DNA of 39,593 nucleotides from Verrucomicrobiota bacterium (GCA_022710935.1 JAKLFY010000060.1:1-39593); one strand, 5' to 3'; counted from the stretch's first letter, positions 21,540-29,249 are shown. The notes: generated from the letters alone by a model not told the origin. Numbers and translations: made by a program.

Positions 21540-21678
21540 CACGATCGCTGTCACTGTCCTGGTCGAAAACACGGCGCGGGACCGCGGATTGATGGGAGAG
21601 CCTGCACGGTGTGCGCTGTGGGCAGCCGTTTCACGTTTCAACGTTGATCGGATCGGTGCAGAGTGTCACTCGACATGA
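21532..21678 (+). pseudogene. MBL-fold metallohydrolase, N-terminal remnant
   Basis: Only about 48 codons. The start MHNTIAVTVLVENTARDRGL matches the N-terminus of MBL-fold hydrolases (which normally continue TVLVENTAxxxGLxxEHGLAF and then the HxHxDH metal site). Everything after the first 25 residues or so is lost or altered, and no metal-binding histidines remain. The ATG overlaps the previous gene's stop by eight bases, and its own stop forms an ATGA overlap with the following porin remnant. It looks like a real operon gene whose body has been removed. Confidence 0.5.
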
Positions 21679-22259
21679 TTATGAGACTGCCGCACGCACT
21701 TGGATTGGGGCTGGCGTTGGGGCTGGGTCGGCTGCCAGTTGCGGCTCAGGATCCAGGCCAAAACAGCCCGGTCGAACAACTGCAGCAGCAATTGCAGCAG
21801 TTGCGCCAGCAATTCGAGGAAACGCAGCGCCAGCAAGGCCTGCAGATCGAGGCGCTGCAGCGCCGAATCGAGGCCTTCCAGGCCAAGCCGCCCGCCGACG
21901 CAGCCGCCCCGGCGCCCGCGGACGCACCGCCGCCTGCGGCCGCGGCGCCGCCCGCGTACCCTGAACCCGTGGCCGACGCGGCGTCCGCGCAAGCGGCCGT
22001 GCAGACCTGGACTCCCGCGCAACCCATCCCAGTCGTGCGGTCCGGTCAAGACTACCTGAATCTGAGGAGAGACAATGAACCCGAAACAGCACTCGAAGCT
22101 GGATGTGACTCTGGCCGGTGTCTGCCGCAGTTGCCCGGTCTGCCGCACCGCGCGCCGACGCCAGGCCGGTTTGGCCTATTGGGTGGTCAATCGAGTCGAA
22201 AGCTCCCTCTGCCCGTTTTGCCGGGCCTACGAACGTGTTTACGGGCGCAAGGCCCATGA
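21675..22259 (+). pseudogene. Outer-membrane porin, N-terminal remnant
   Basis: The first 130 codons look genuine: a signal peptide (MRLPHALGLGLALGLGRLPV), a Gln/Leu-rich coiled coil (VEQLQQQLQQLRQQFEETQR), a Pro/Ala linker, then TPAQPIPVVRSGQDYLNL, where such porins normally begin the barrel. The frame then runs, with unrelated residues, through the start of the Cys-rich gene at 22075 and ends at 22259. No barrel strands remain. The natural boundary of the lost part lies near 22060-22070, directly before the strong ribosome binding site of the next gene. It starts by an ATGA overlap with the MBL remnant. Confidence 0.6.
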
Positions 22260-22296
22260 AGCGGGCGCCGCCCACCAACCGCAATCCGGCACATGA
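22075..22296 (+). CDS. Cys-rich small protein of unknown function
   Basis: A 73-residue protein with a CxxCxxC cluster (VCRSCPVCRTARRR) and a CPFC pair (SLCPFCRAYERVY), which looks like a Zn ribbon or Fe-S binding site. A good ribosome binding site (GAGGAG, five bases before the ATG) supports the start, and its stop overlaps the next start by four bases. I do not recognise the family. The context suggests a role in metal or sulfur handling. Confidence 0.6.
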   Translation: MNPKQHSKLDVTLAGVCRSCPVCRTARRRQAGLAYWVVNRVESSLCPFCRAYERVYGRKAHEAGAAHQPQSGT

Positions 22297-22538
22297 AAGA
22301 CCGCTGCACACTGTGGCTGGCGACAACGCTGAGTCTCGTCTGCCTGGCGAGCAGTCTCGCCGCCGATCGCAGCCGCGCCGAGGCCCTGAAGGCCCTCTGT
22401 CATCGGCTCGACATCGGCCCAGGCGCGGTGATCGCCGACGTCGGCTGCGGCGAGGGCCTCGATGCCGCGGAGTTCGCCCGCGTCGTCGGCGAAAACGGCA
22501 CGGTCCTGGCTCAGGAAATCGAGCTGAACAACACATGA
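22293..22538 (+). pseudogene. Exported SAM-dependent methyltransferase, N-terminal half only
   Basis: 81 residues: a signal peptide (MKDRCTLWLATTLSLVCLAS), then the first part of a class I methyltransferase, with the SAM-binding motif I seen as VIADVGCGEGLDAAEFARVV, and GTVLAQEIE. The sequence stops there, after the second strand, with LNNT and a stop codon forming an ATGA overlap with the next gene. Motifs II-VI are absent, so it cannot be active as a methyltransferase by itself. A complementary half (motif V region) is found fused to the CooC-type ATPase at 29880-30110. Confidence 0.6.
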
Positions 22539-22939
22539 AAATCGCCATCCCCCTCGTTGCCGGACGCTTGTCCGAGCACTTTGGTCATTGCGAGCACTTC
22601 GCCCTGATCGAAGCCGATCTGGAATCCAAACACATCGTCAGTCAAACCCGTGTGGTTCCCCCGCCGCACGAGCCGGGAGTTTTGCCGCGGTGGCTCCACG
22701 AACAAGGAGCGAAGGTGATCATCGCCGGCGGCATGGGCCGGCGCGCCCTGGATTTGTTCATCCAGAACGACATCGCCGTCCATACCGGCATCGCGGGCGC
22801 TACGCCCGAAGAGTTGGCACACGCATTCCTCACAGGCGCGCTGGGTGACACCACCCCAACCTGTGGACATGGGCGGGGAGAGGGGCACCATCACCATCAC
22901 GGATGCCACCACGACGCCGGATCGAGCCACACACCATGA
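22535..22939 (+). CDS. NifX/NafY-like family protein 2, His-rich tail
   Basis: 134 residues. N-terminal MKIAIPLVAGRLSEHFGHCE and central VIIAGGMGRRALDLF are typical of the NifB/NifX/orange-protein cluster-binding family. The C-terminus is a His/Cys-rich segment (CGHGRGEGHHHHHGCHHD), which could bind Ni, Zn or Mo-related metals. It starts by ATGA overlap with the methyltransferase remnant and ends by ATGA overlap with the third homologue, so the ordering of the operon is undisturbed here. It probably takes part in assembly or storage of a metal-sulfur cluster. Confidence 0.85.
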   Translation: MKIAIPLVAGRLSEHFGHCEHFALIEADLESKHIVSQTRVVPPPHEPGVLPRWLHEQGAKVIIAGGMGRRALDLFIQNDIAVHTGIAGATPEELAHAFLTGALGDTTPTCGHGRGEGHHHHHGCHHDAGSSHTP

Positions 22940-23295
22940 AGCTCGCCATCTCGACACAGGGACCGGAACCGGACTCGACCCTCGAACCGCGTTTCGGGCG
23001 CGCGCGCTATTTTCGAATCGTCGACACCGAGACCGGGCAGCAGACCGTCGTGGACAACGGCCACGCCGCCAGTGCCGTCCAAGGCGCCGGACCCAGTGCG
23101 GTCCAGATGCTGGCGCGCCTGGGCGTCGAGGCTGTCCTGACCGGCCATGTCGGTCCCAAGGCATGGACCGCGCTCGAATCGAGCAAGATTCAAGCGTATG
23201 CCGTCAACGGCGGGTCGATCGAGGAGAGCGTGCGCGCCCTGCTGGCCGGCCAGCTCCGGGCGATGTCGAGCGCCGAAGAGGAAGGGCACTGGTGA
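22936..23295 (+). CDS. NifX/NafY-like family protein 3
   Basis: 119 residues: MKLAISTQGPEPDSTLEPRF and FGRARYFRIVDTETG, with VEAVLTGHVGPKAWTALESS, are hallmarks of the same NifX-type fold (the single-domain, ORP-like group). It ends one base into the DUF89 gene (TGATG), so translation is coupled. Together with proteins 1 and 2 it makes three diverged copies in one operon. Sequence alone does not say which cluster it binds. Confidence 0.85.
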   Translation: MKLAISTQGPEPDSTLEPRFGRARYFRIVDTETGQQTVVDNGHAASAVQGAGPSAVQMLARLGVEAVLTGHVGPKAWTALESSKIQAYAVNGGSIEESVRALLAGQLRAMSSAEEEGHW

Positions 23296-24176
23296 TGAGA
23301 AGCGCGCTCGAGTGCATTCCATGTTTTGTCTCGCAAGCCCTGAACGTCACCCGGCTGGCCACCGCCGACCCTCGGGTGCATGAGCGGATTCTGCGCGAGG
23401 TGCTGCGGCGCGCCAGCGATGCGGATTTGGCCCAGGCGCCCGCGCGGTTCAGCGGCACCATTCATCAGTTGGTCCGGGACTTGACCGGCCAGAGCGATCC
23501 CTACCTCACGATCAAACAGGAATCGAATCGGCTCGCGCTCGAACTGCTGCCCGCCTGGATCGAGCGCATGCGGATGGCGGCGGATCCGCGGCTCGCCGCG
23601 GTGAAACTCGCCATTGCGGCCAACGTCATTGACTACGGCATCAAAGGCGACCTGACGGCGGAACAGATCCCACAGGCCCTCGAAAGCTCGTTCGCCGCCC
23701 CCTTGCATGGCGACATCGAGACGTTCTTCACCGCCGCCCAACGCGCGCCCGACATCCTGTTCCTGGCCGACAACGCGGGCGAACTGGTCTTCGACCGGCT
23801 GCTCCTCGAACTCCTCCCGCACGAGAAAATCACCGTCGTGGTCAAGGGCGGACCGGCTATCAACGACGCTCTGCGGGCGGACGCGACCGCGGCCGGCCTC
23901 GACGGGTGGGTCGCCGTCACCGACACCGGGTGCGCGGGCGCCGGCATCCCGATCGAGTCATGCTCACCGGAATTCCGGCAGCGGTTCGCGCGCGCCAGCC
24001 TGATCATCGCCAAGGGCCAAGCCAACTTCGAGTCGCTCGACGGCTGCGCGCGCGACATTTTCTTCCTGTTCAAGGTCAAGTGCCCTGTCGTGGGGCGCCA
24101 CATCGGTCATCCGGTCGGCAACCTGGTCCTGCACCGGAACGTCCCGGACGGGAACAAACACACAACGCAGGTTTGA
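23295..24176 (+). CDS. DUF89 / ARMT1-like metal-dependent phosphatase
   Basis: 293 residues of the DUF89 (damage-control phosphatase) family, bacterial/archaeal subgroup. Signatures: the CxxC of ALECIPCFVSQAL, ADNAGELVFDRLLLE (metal-binding Asp and Asn), VKGGPAINDALRADA, and AKGQANFESLDG. Members remove phosphate from abnormal sugar phosphates or related metabolites. A substrate linked to the neighbouring NifX-like proteins is not known. The start overlaps the previous stop by one base, and its end overlaps the MinD remnant. Confidence 0.85.
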   Translation: MRSALECIPCFVSQALNVTRLATADPRVHERILREVLRRASDADLAQAPARFSGTIHQLVRDLTGQSDPYLTIKQESNRLALELLPAWIERMRMAADPRLAAVKLAIAANVIDYGIKGDLTAEQIPQALESSFAAPLHGDIETFFTAAQRAPDILFLADNAGELVFDRLLLELLPHEKITVVVKGGPAINDALRADATAAGLDGWVAVTDTGCAGAGIPIESCSPEFRQRFARASLIIAKGQANFESLDGCARDIFFLFKVKCPVVGRHIGHPVGNLVLHRNVPDGNKHTTQV

Positions 24177-24358
24177 GTTCAGGAAGCGTCAGACTTGCTG
24201 TCGCGAGCGGCAAAGGCGGCACGGGCAAGACCACCGTGGCCGTCAATCTGGCCGTCACGCTGGCCCGGCAAGGCCTGACGGTGGCGTACGTGGACTGCGA
24301 TGTGGACGCATCCAATCTTGATCACGCGCACGCGGGCGATGGAGAATGCCATCCATGA
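24173..24358 (+). pseudogene. MinD/Mrp-type P-loop ATPase, N-terminal remnant
   Basis: 61 residues. VRLAVASGKGGTGKTTVAVN contains the deviant Walker A of MinD/Mrp/NifH-like ATPases, followed by VAYVDCDVDASN, where such ATPases continue EPNGHLF... The remaining roughly 200 residues are gone, and the fragment ends LDHAHAGDGECHP. A TTG start at 24173 overlaps the DUF89 stop (TTGA), and the stop overlaps the CoA-binding gene's start (ATGA), so both ends of the original gene seem preserved with its middle missing. The intact homologue in ORP operons is the partner ATPase of the orange protein. Confidence 0.6.
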
Positions 24359-24741
24359 ATGTCGCCGTGCTGGGAGCCAGCAACAAAACTGACCGTTACA
24401 GTTTCAAAGCGGTGCGCATGCTGCGCGAGAAGGGCCATGTCCCCTACCCCGTCCATCCTGCCCTGGCCGCGGTGGACGGCATCCCTGCGTGGACTTCGCT
24501 GCGCGCGATTCCGGAACCGATCGACACGGTCACGGTCTACTTGTCCGCTCGCAACCAGGAGGCGATCGCAAACGACCTGCTCGGCGGCGGGGCGCGCCGG
24601 GTGATCTTCAATCCCGGCGCCGAGAATCCCGAGCTGGCCGAGCAGCTTCGCCAGCGCGGAAAAGAAGTGCTCGAAGCCTGCACGCTGGTGCTGCTGAGCA
24701 CGGGACAATTCGCCAGGCCAGCAGCCGAGGCCGCCACGTAG
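24355..24741 (+). CDS. CoA-binding domain protein (YccU-like)
   Basis: 128 residues of the CoA-binding/succinyl-CoA synthetase-like fold: MNVAVLGASNKTDRYSFKAV at the N-terminus, YPVHPALAAVDG, TVYLSARNQEAI, RVIFNPGAENPEL and the final LVLLSTGQF. The length is normal for the family. It starts by ATGA overlap with the MinD remnant and is the last gene of the operon. Together with the CoA-disulfide reductase downstream it hints at CoA-thiol chemistry, although the role of YccU-type proteins is unknown. Confidence 0.85.
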   Translation: MNVAVLGASNKTDRYSFKAVRMLREKGHVPYPVHPALAAVDGIPAWTSLRAIPEPIDTVTVYLSARNQEAIANDLLGGGARRVIFNPGAENPELAEQLRQRGKEVLEACTLVLLSTGQFARPAAEAAT

Positions 24742-24763
24742 TCCGCCTCTTTCACACCGCGTT

Positions 24764-24808
24764 ATGACACAGGGAGGTCAGACTCCTCCACAGTCCCTCC
24801 CGAGTCAT
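24764..24808. terminator. Hairpin between convergent genes
   Basis: ATGAC-ACA-GGGAGG pairs with CCCTCC-CGA-GTCAT, an interrupted stem of 5 + 6 bp between the end of the ORP-like operon (24741) and the stop of the radical SAM gene (24805). It may serve both directions. No T-tract is present, so this is tentative. Confidence 0.35.
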
Positions 24809-25755
24809 CGGTGCGAGTCGGCGTGGAGCCTTCTCAGGTAGAATTGGCGGTTGCCGAATTGGGCCCGGGTGAGCTGATTCCGTTCGAGCAAGCGATCGAC
24901 CACCGCCCAATCCGCTCCAGCCCGCATCAGGAACTCGTTGACGGCGTCCTGGCGCATGGGATGCACGGACGTGATGCTCAGAAGGTCTTCCTCGACATTG
25001 CCCGTGTAGGCGAAGGCGTTGCCTTCGTACCCGATCAGGTACTCGACCCGATCCATCCGCTCATCGAAGATCTGATACGCGCGATTGATCACTTCTTCCC
25101 GCGGGGCGCGCACCCGCTTCTCCGCCGGCGGCCGGATCGGCACGGAGAGAAAGGCTGTGGCCGGCTTCAAGTGAGCCAGAAACTCGGCCACCTCGCCCAC
25201 CGCCTCGTCGCTGTCGTTGACCCCCTCGACCAGCATGGTCTCCGTCACCAACTCGCCCTGATATGTCCGCGCAAACTCGACGGCGCCGTCGAGAATCGCG
25301 GGGAGCCGCACGGCCCCGTGAGGCCGGTCGATCTTGCGCCAGATCTCCGGGCGCGTGGAATCCACCTTCAGCGAGACCCAATGCGCCTTCATCAGGTCCG
25401 CCCGCACATCTTCGCGTCCGATCAGGGACGCGTTGGTGATCACGGCAATCTTGATTCCCAACGGCCTCAACAGATCGATCTCGCGCCCGAGATGAATGTC
25501 CAGGGTCGGTTCCCCATCCGGCACGAAGGTCAGGTAATCGACGGTCTCCCCTGCTCTTTGGGCTCTTTCCACCTTGGTCTGGACATCGCGCGCGACGTCT
25601 TCCGGTTCGTAGAAGGCGCGCCGCCGCATCCGCATCGCGTTGGTTCGGCCCAACTGACAATACACACAGCTATAGGTGCACAGCTTGGGCGGAATGTTGT
25701 TGATCCCCACGCTGCGCCCCAAGCGCCTGGATGGAACTGGTCCGAAAGCGATCAT
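24805..25755 (-). CDS. Radical SAM protein, COG0731-like
   Basis: 316 residues. The radical SAM cluster motif is CTYSCVYC in GINNIPPKLCTYSCVYCQLG, and FGPVPSRRLGRSVG precedes it, as in the COG0731 (wyosine synthetase-like) radical SAM group common in anaerobes. YLTFVPDGEPTLD and AVITNASLIG match the SAM-binding barrel strands. The C-terminal 65 residues (AVNEFLMRAGADWAVVDRLL, then LTRAQFGNRQFYLRRLH) look like a winged-helix domain. The reaction is unknown. It is transcribed toward the ORP-like operon with a shared hairpin between them, so it is probably independently regulated. Confidence 0.8.
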   Translation of the reverse strand: MIAFGPVPSRRLGRSVGINNIPPKLCTYSCVYCQLGRTNAMRMRRRAFYEPEDVARDVQTKVERAQRAGETVDYLTFVPDGEPTLDIHLGREIDLLRPLGIKIAVITNASLIGREDVRADLMKAHWVSLKVDSTRPEIWRKIDRPHGAVRLPAILDGAVEFARTYQGELVTETMLVEGVNDSDEAVGEVAEFLAHLKPATAFLSVPIRPPAEKRVRAPREEVINRAYQIFDERMDRVEYLIGYEGNAFAYTGNVEEDLLSITSVHPMRQDAVNEFLMRAGADWAVVDRLLERNQLTRAQFGNRQFYLRRLHADSHR

Positions 25756-25974
25756 GTCTGGCTCCGCATCACGACCGACAGGTTAGCCGAAGACCAGGCG
25801 CGCGCCAACCTTTCCGACAGACCTCGCTTGCGGGCGGGCCGCGGTCTTGCGTAGCCTCGGCTTCATGCTCTTCTTGAGTGCTCTCGGGCCCGCCCGAGCC
25901 ACCGCGGATGTCCGAATCGAATGCCGGCGCCGGCCGAGCGGCGTCGCGTTCGAGGGCGCGCCTACCGATCGCCC

Positions 25975-27264
25975 ATGATTCGGCACGCGAGGCAGGCGGC
26001 AAAGCGCTGGGTGACCGGCAGCGTGGACATTCGAGCTGGCGAAGGACGCGCCGTGCTGGCCGCCGCGGTGCTGTTTTTCGTCCTGCTCACCAGTCTGATG
26101 CTCTTGCGCCCCGTGCGCGAGGCGCTCGGCCTGGCCCGGGGCATCGAGAGCGTCCGGCAACTGTTCTTCGTGACCGTGCTCAGCACCCTGCCGCTGATCC
26201 CTCTGTTCGGCTGGCTGGTCTCGAGATGCTCGCGCCGGAGGCTGATGCGAGTCTCCCTGCATGGGTGCGCCGGGATTCTGATCGCATTCTTCGTCGGGCT
26301 CACGGTGCTTCCCGAAAGCCCGAGGCTGTTGGTGGCGGCCGTCTACTACATCTTTCACTCGGTCTTCAATCTCTTCGTCATCTCGCTCTTCTGGGCGTTC
26401 ATGGTCGATCACTTCAACCTCGCCCAAAGCAAACGCCTCTTCCCCGCCATCGCCCTGGGCGGCAGCCTCGGCGCGATTGCCGGATCCCTGATCTCCTGGC
26501 GCCTGGTCGCGTATTTCGGCGTCAACGGCCTCTTCCTCCTGGCCGCCGCATTGCTGGAAGCGGGCGTTTGGCTGGCCGACCGCTTCACGCGGACACGCGC
26601 GGCGTCGCTGCCCGCCCCCACCGACATGACCCCCATCGGCGGATCCTGGTTTGCCGGGATCAATGCCGTCGCGCAATCCGCCTATCTGCGCGGGGTCGGC
26701 ATGTGGATCGTCCTCAGCGGCGTGGTCTCGACGTTTCTCTACTTCACGGGCCTCCGCCTGGTGGGCGCCGCCAGCGACTCGACCGCCGGACAGACCGCCT
26801 GGTTCGCATACATCAACCTCTGGACGCAACTGGCCACGCTGTTGGCGCAGGGGCTTCTGGCCAGACGTGTCATGCGCGTCGCGGGAGTCGGGGGCGCTTT
26901 GGCGGTCCTGCCCCTTCTCGCCTCCGCGGGCTTCGCGGTGCTCGCCGCGATGCCCGCGCTCGCCGCGTTCACGATCGTCAACGCCCTGTTCCGCGCGGCC
27001 CAGCAGGGGATTGCGGGCCCGGCCGAACAAACCCTGTTCACGGTTCTGCCGCAGCAACACAAGTACAAAGCCAAGTCGTTTCTCGACACGTGCGGATACC
27101 GTGGAGGCGACGCCCTCGGCGCCTATTTCGAGCGATTCCTCGCCATCGCCGGGTTCGGTCTTCTCCCGCTGGCGGGCGCCGTGCTCGCGCTGTCGAGCCT
27201 CTGGATGCTGCTCTCGTCGTTCCTGGGCCGCCGCCAGGCGCGGCTCGCTGCGTCCCAACCGTGA
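25975..27264 (+). CDS. ATP/ADP translocase-like (Npt1/Npt2) membrane carrier
   Basis: A 12-TM protein of 429 residues that resembles nucleotide transporters of the ATP:ADP antiporter family: LLRPVREALGLARGIESVRQ near TM1, then FVISLFWAFMVDHFNLAQSK and RLFPAIALGGSLGAIAGS. Such carriers are best known from intracellular bacteria, but related proteins of unknown substrate occur in free-living groups, so ATP uptake is not implied. The ATG at 25975 is preferred because the family starts with RAGEGRAVLA-type sequence soon after. A GTG/ATG further upstream would add a basic 18-residue leader. The binding site (GAGGG) is 16 bases upstream and weak. Confidence 0.75.
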   Translation: MIRHARQAAKRWVTGSVDIRAGEGRAVLAAAVLFFVLLTSLMLLRPVREALGLARGIESVRQLFFVTVLSTLPLIPLFGWLVSRCSRRRLMRVSLHGCAGILIAFFVGLTVLPESPRLLVAAVYYIFHSVFNLFVISLFWAFMVDHFNLAQSKRLFPAIALGGSLGAIAGSLISWRLVAYFGVNGLFLLAAALLEAGVWLADRFTRTRAASLPAPTDMTPIGGSWFAGINAVAQSAYLRGVGMWIVLSGVVSTFLYFTGLRLVGAASDSTAGQTAWFAYINLWTQLATLLAQGLLARRVMRVAGVGGALAVLPLLASAGFAVLAAMPALAAFTIVNALFRAAQQGIAGPAEQTLFTVLPQQHKYKAKSFLDTCGYRGGDALGAYFERFLAIAGFGLLPLAGAVLALSSLWMLLSSFLGRRQARLAASQP

Positions 27265-27335
27265 TGAGTCCTTGAATCGCCCTGAAAGATCGAGAAGACT
27301 GGCACAAGAATACATTTGAACCAATCGAGAGCGCT

Positions 27336-29012
27336 ATGGCTTTGAAAGTTGTTATCATCGGCGGCGTCGCAGCCGGCCCGAAGGTGGCCGCGAAAATCAT
27401 GCGGCTCAATCCCGAGGCTGAAGTCACCGTGGTGGAAAAGGGCAAGTTCCTCTCCTACGCCGGCTGCGGCCTTCCCTACTACATCTCGGGCATGGTCAAG
27501 GATCAAAAGGACCTGATGAGCACGCCGGTCGGGGTGGTGCGCGATACCGCCTTCTTCCAGAAGGTCAAGAACGTCCGGGTCCTCAACGAGACCGAGGTCA
27601 TCGAGATCGATCGCCCGCGCAAGCGCGTCCGCGCACTCCCGAAGGGCAAGAAGGAGGAGATCTGGTTGGACTACGACAAATTGGTCCTGGCCACGGGCGC
27701 GAAGCCGATCGTCCCTCCAATCCCAAATGTCAACCTGGGCAATATCTACACGCTCCACGGCGTCCATGACGCCGAGGCGATCAAGTCCCTCCTGGGCGAA
27801 GCCAAGGCCCGCGACGTGGTGATTGTCGGCGGCGGCCTGATCGGCGTGGAAACCACCGAGGCCCTGGTCCACAGCGGCTGCCGCGTCACGCTCGTCGAGA
27901 TGCTGCCGCAGGTCTTGCGCGTGCTCGATTGGGAAATGGCGCGCCTGGTGGAACAGCACATGGAGTCGCACGGGGTCAAAGTCATGACCAACACCCAGGT
28001 GACGGCATTCGAGGGGAAGGATCGCGTGACTGGCGTGATGACGACCCAGGGTCATATCCCGGCCGACATGGTGATTCTGGCGATCGGCGTTCGACCCAAC
28101 GTCGACTTGGCCCGCGCAGCCGATCTGGCTGTCGGCCCAACCGGCGGCATCCGGGTCGATGACACCATGCGCACCTCCGACCCGGACATCTACGCGGCTG
28201 GCGATTGCGTCGAGACCACCGACCTGATGACGGGCAAGCCCTGTTTCGTCCCCCTGGGATCGACGGCCAACAAGCAGGGCCGCATCGCCGCAATCAATGT
28301 CTGCGGCGGAACGGATCGCTTCCCCGGCGTTCTCGGCAGCACCGTCTGCAAGGTGTTCGATTTCTGCGTGGCCCGCACCGGCCTGACCGAGGCGTCGGCC
28401 CGCCAGCACGGCTACGAGACGGTCACGGTCCTGGTCCCGGACGTCGACCGCGCCCATTACATTCCCGGCGCGCAACTCATCGTCATGAAACTGGTCGTGG
28501 ACGCCCGCACCCGCAAGTTGCTGGGCGCCCAAGCCGTGGGGCCCGGTGTCGGCGACAAGCGCATGGACGTCGCAGCCATGGCTCTCACGGGCGGCATGAC
28601 CGTGGACCAACTGTCCAAGGCCGACCTCTGTTACGCCCCACCCTACGCCACCGCGCTCGATGCCATCATCACCGCCGCCAACGTCGCCCGCAACAAGCTC
28701 GACGGCCTCCTGGCCGGCATCAGCTCGCAAGAGGTCAAGCAGCGACTCGACACCAAAGAGGATTTCGTCTTTCTCGATGTCCGGAGCCCGGCCGAGCACG
28801 CCGAGACACACCTCGCCGGCTCGACGCTGATCCCCTTGGGCACGCTGCGCGCGCGCTTGAACGAACTGCCCAAAGACAAGGAGATCGTCGCGTTCTGCAA
28901 AGCCTCCCTGCGCGGCTACGAAGCAGCCCGCATCCTGCAGGGAGCCGGATTTACACGCGTCCGCGTCATGGACGGCGGCGTCGCCGCCTGGCCGTTCGAG
29001 AAACGCCACTGA
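27336..29012 (+). CDS. CoA-disulfide reductase / persulfide reductase with C-terminal rhodanese domain
   Basis: 558 residues. FAD-binding VVIIGGVAAGPK at the N-terminus, the redox-active cysteine in YAGCGLPYYISG (C44), NAD-binding VIVGGGLIGVETTEAL (about 160-175), a dimerisation domain, and a C-terminal rhodanese domain (about 460-556) with an intact active-site cysteine in EIVAFCKASLRG (C521). This CoADR-RHD architecture reduces CoA disulfides or persulfides with NAD(P)H, and has been linked to sulfur or polysulfide reduction in anaerobes. It lies between the carrier gene and the CooC-type fusion. The ATG has GAGAG upstream. Confidence 0.9.
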   Translation: MALKVVIIGGVAAGPKVAAKIMRLNPEAEVTVVEKGKFLSYAGCGLPYYISGMVKDQKDLMSTPVGVVRDTAFFQKVKNVRVLNETEVIEIDRPRKRVRALPKGKKEEIWLDYDKLVLATGAKPIVPPIPNVNLGNIYTLHGVHDAEAIKSLLGEAKARDVVIVGGGLIGVETTEALVHSGCRVTLVEMLPQVLRVLDWEMARLVEQHMESHGVKVMTNTQVTAFEGKDRVTGVMTTQGHIPADMVILAIGVRPNVDLARAADLAVGPTGGIRVDDTMRTSDPDIYAAGDCVETTDLMTGKPCFVPLGSTANKQGRIAAINVCGGTDRFPGVLGSTVCKVFDFCVARTGLTEASARQHGYETVTVLVPDVDRAHYIPGAQLIVMKLVVDARTRKLLGAQAVGPGVGDKRMDVAAMALTGGMTVDQLSKADLCYAPPYATALDAIITAANVARNKLDGLLAGISSQEVKQRLDTKEDFVFLDVRSPAEHAETHLAGSTLIPLGTLRARLNELPKDKEIVAFCKASLRGYEAARILQGAGFTRVRVMDGGVAAWPFEKRH

Positions 29013-29030
29013 AACATGCGTCATGGCATT

Positions 29031-29061
29031 CTGCAATGTTGAGTCCCAACCAACATTGCAG
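29031..29061 (+). terminator. Perfect 11-bp hairpin after the CoADR gene
   Basis: CTGCAATGTTG (29031-29041) and CAACATTGCAG (29051-29061) pair perfectly around a 9-base loop, 19 bases past the stop codon. It lacks a T-tract. As it lies 95-125 bases upstream of a sigma-54 promoter it could also be an activator binding site (UAS). Confidence 0.45.
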
Positions 29062-29155
29062 CCTGCTCGAATCAGCGTCGGTGCCCCGTTGCGCGACCAT
29101 CGCGAAAGCCCGGATTCACCGGCCATTCGCCGCATTCCATTCCCTCACCCAAGCC

Positions 29156-29171
29156 TGGCACGGTCCGTGCA
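29156..29171 (+). promoter_or_regulatory. Sigma-54 promoter of the CooC-type fusion gene
   Basis: TGGCACGGTCCGTGCA matches TGGCACG at -24 perfectly and has GC at the correct -12 spacing. The predicted transcript starts near 29182, 68 bases before the ATG at 29250. The same type of promoter precedes the ORP-like operon at 21080. Confidence 0.7.
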
Positions 29172-29249
29172 TTCACCTCGTGGCGCCGGTTGGGCCACAT
29201 CAACGACGCTCGACAACAGCCGGCGGTGCGGATGAGACGCGATAAGAAC

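Noticed and set aside
25783-27324. A 513-codon minus-strand frame opposite the nucleotide carrier gene
   Set aside because: Arg/Glu/Gln-rich noise with no domain or start signal; the carrier on the plus strand explains the region.
27310-27335. TGGCAC sequence upstream of the CoADR gene as a sigma-54 promoter
   Set aside because: The -12 GC is not at the required spacing.
27123-29135. A 670-codon minus-strand frame opposite the CoA-disulfide reductase gene
   Set aside because: High-GC antisense shadow with no recognisable domain, and the plus-strand protein is unmistakable.
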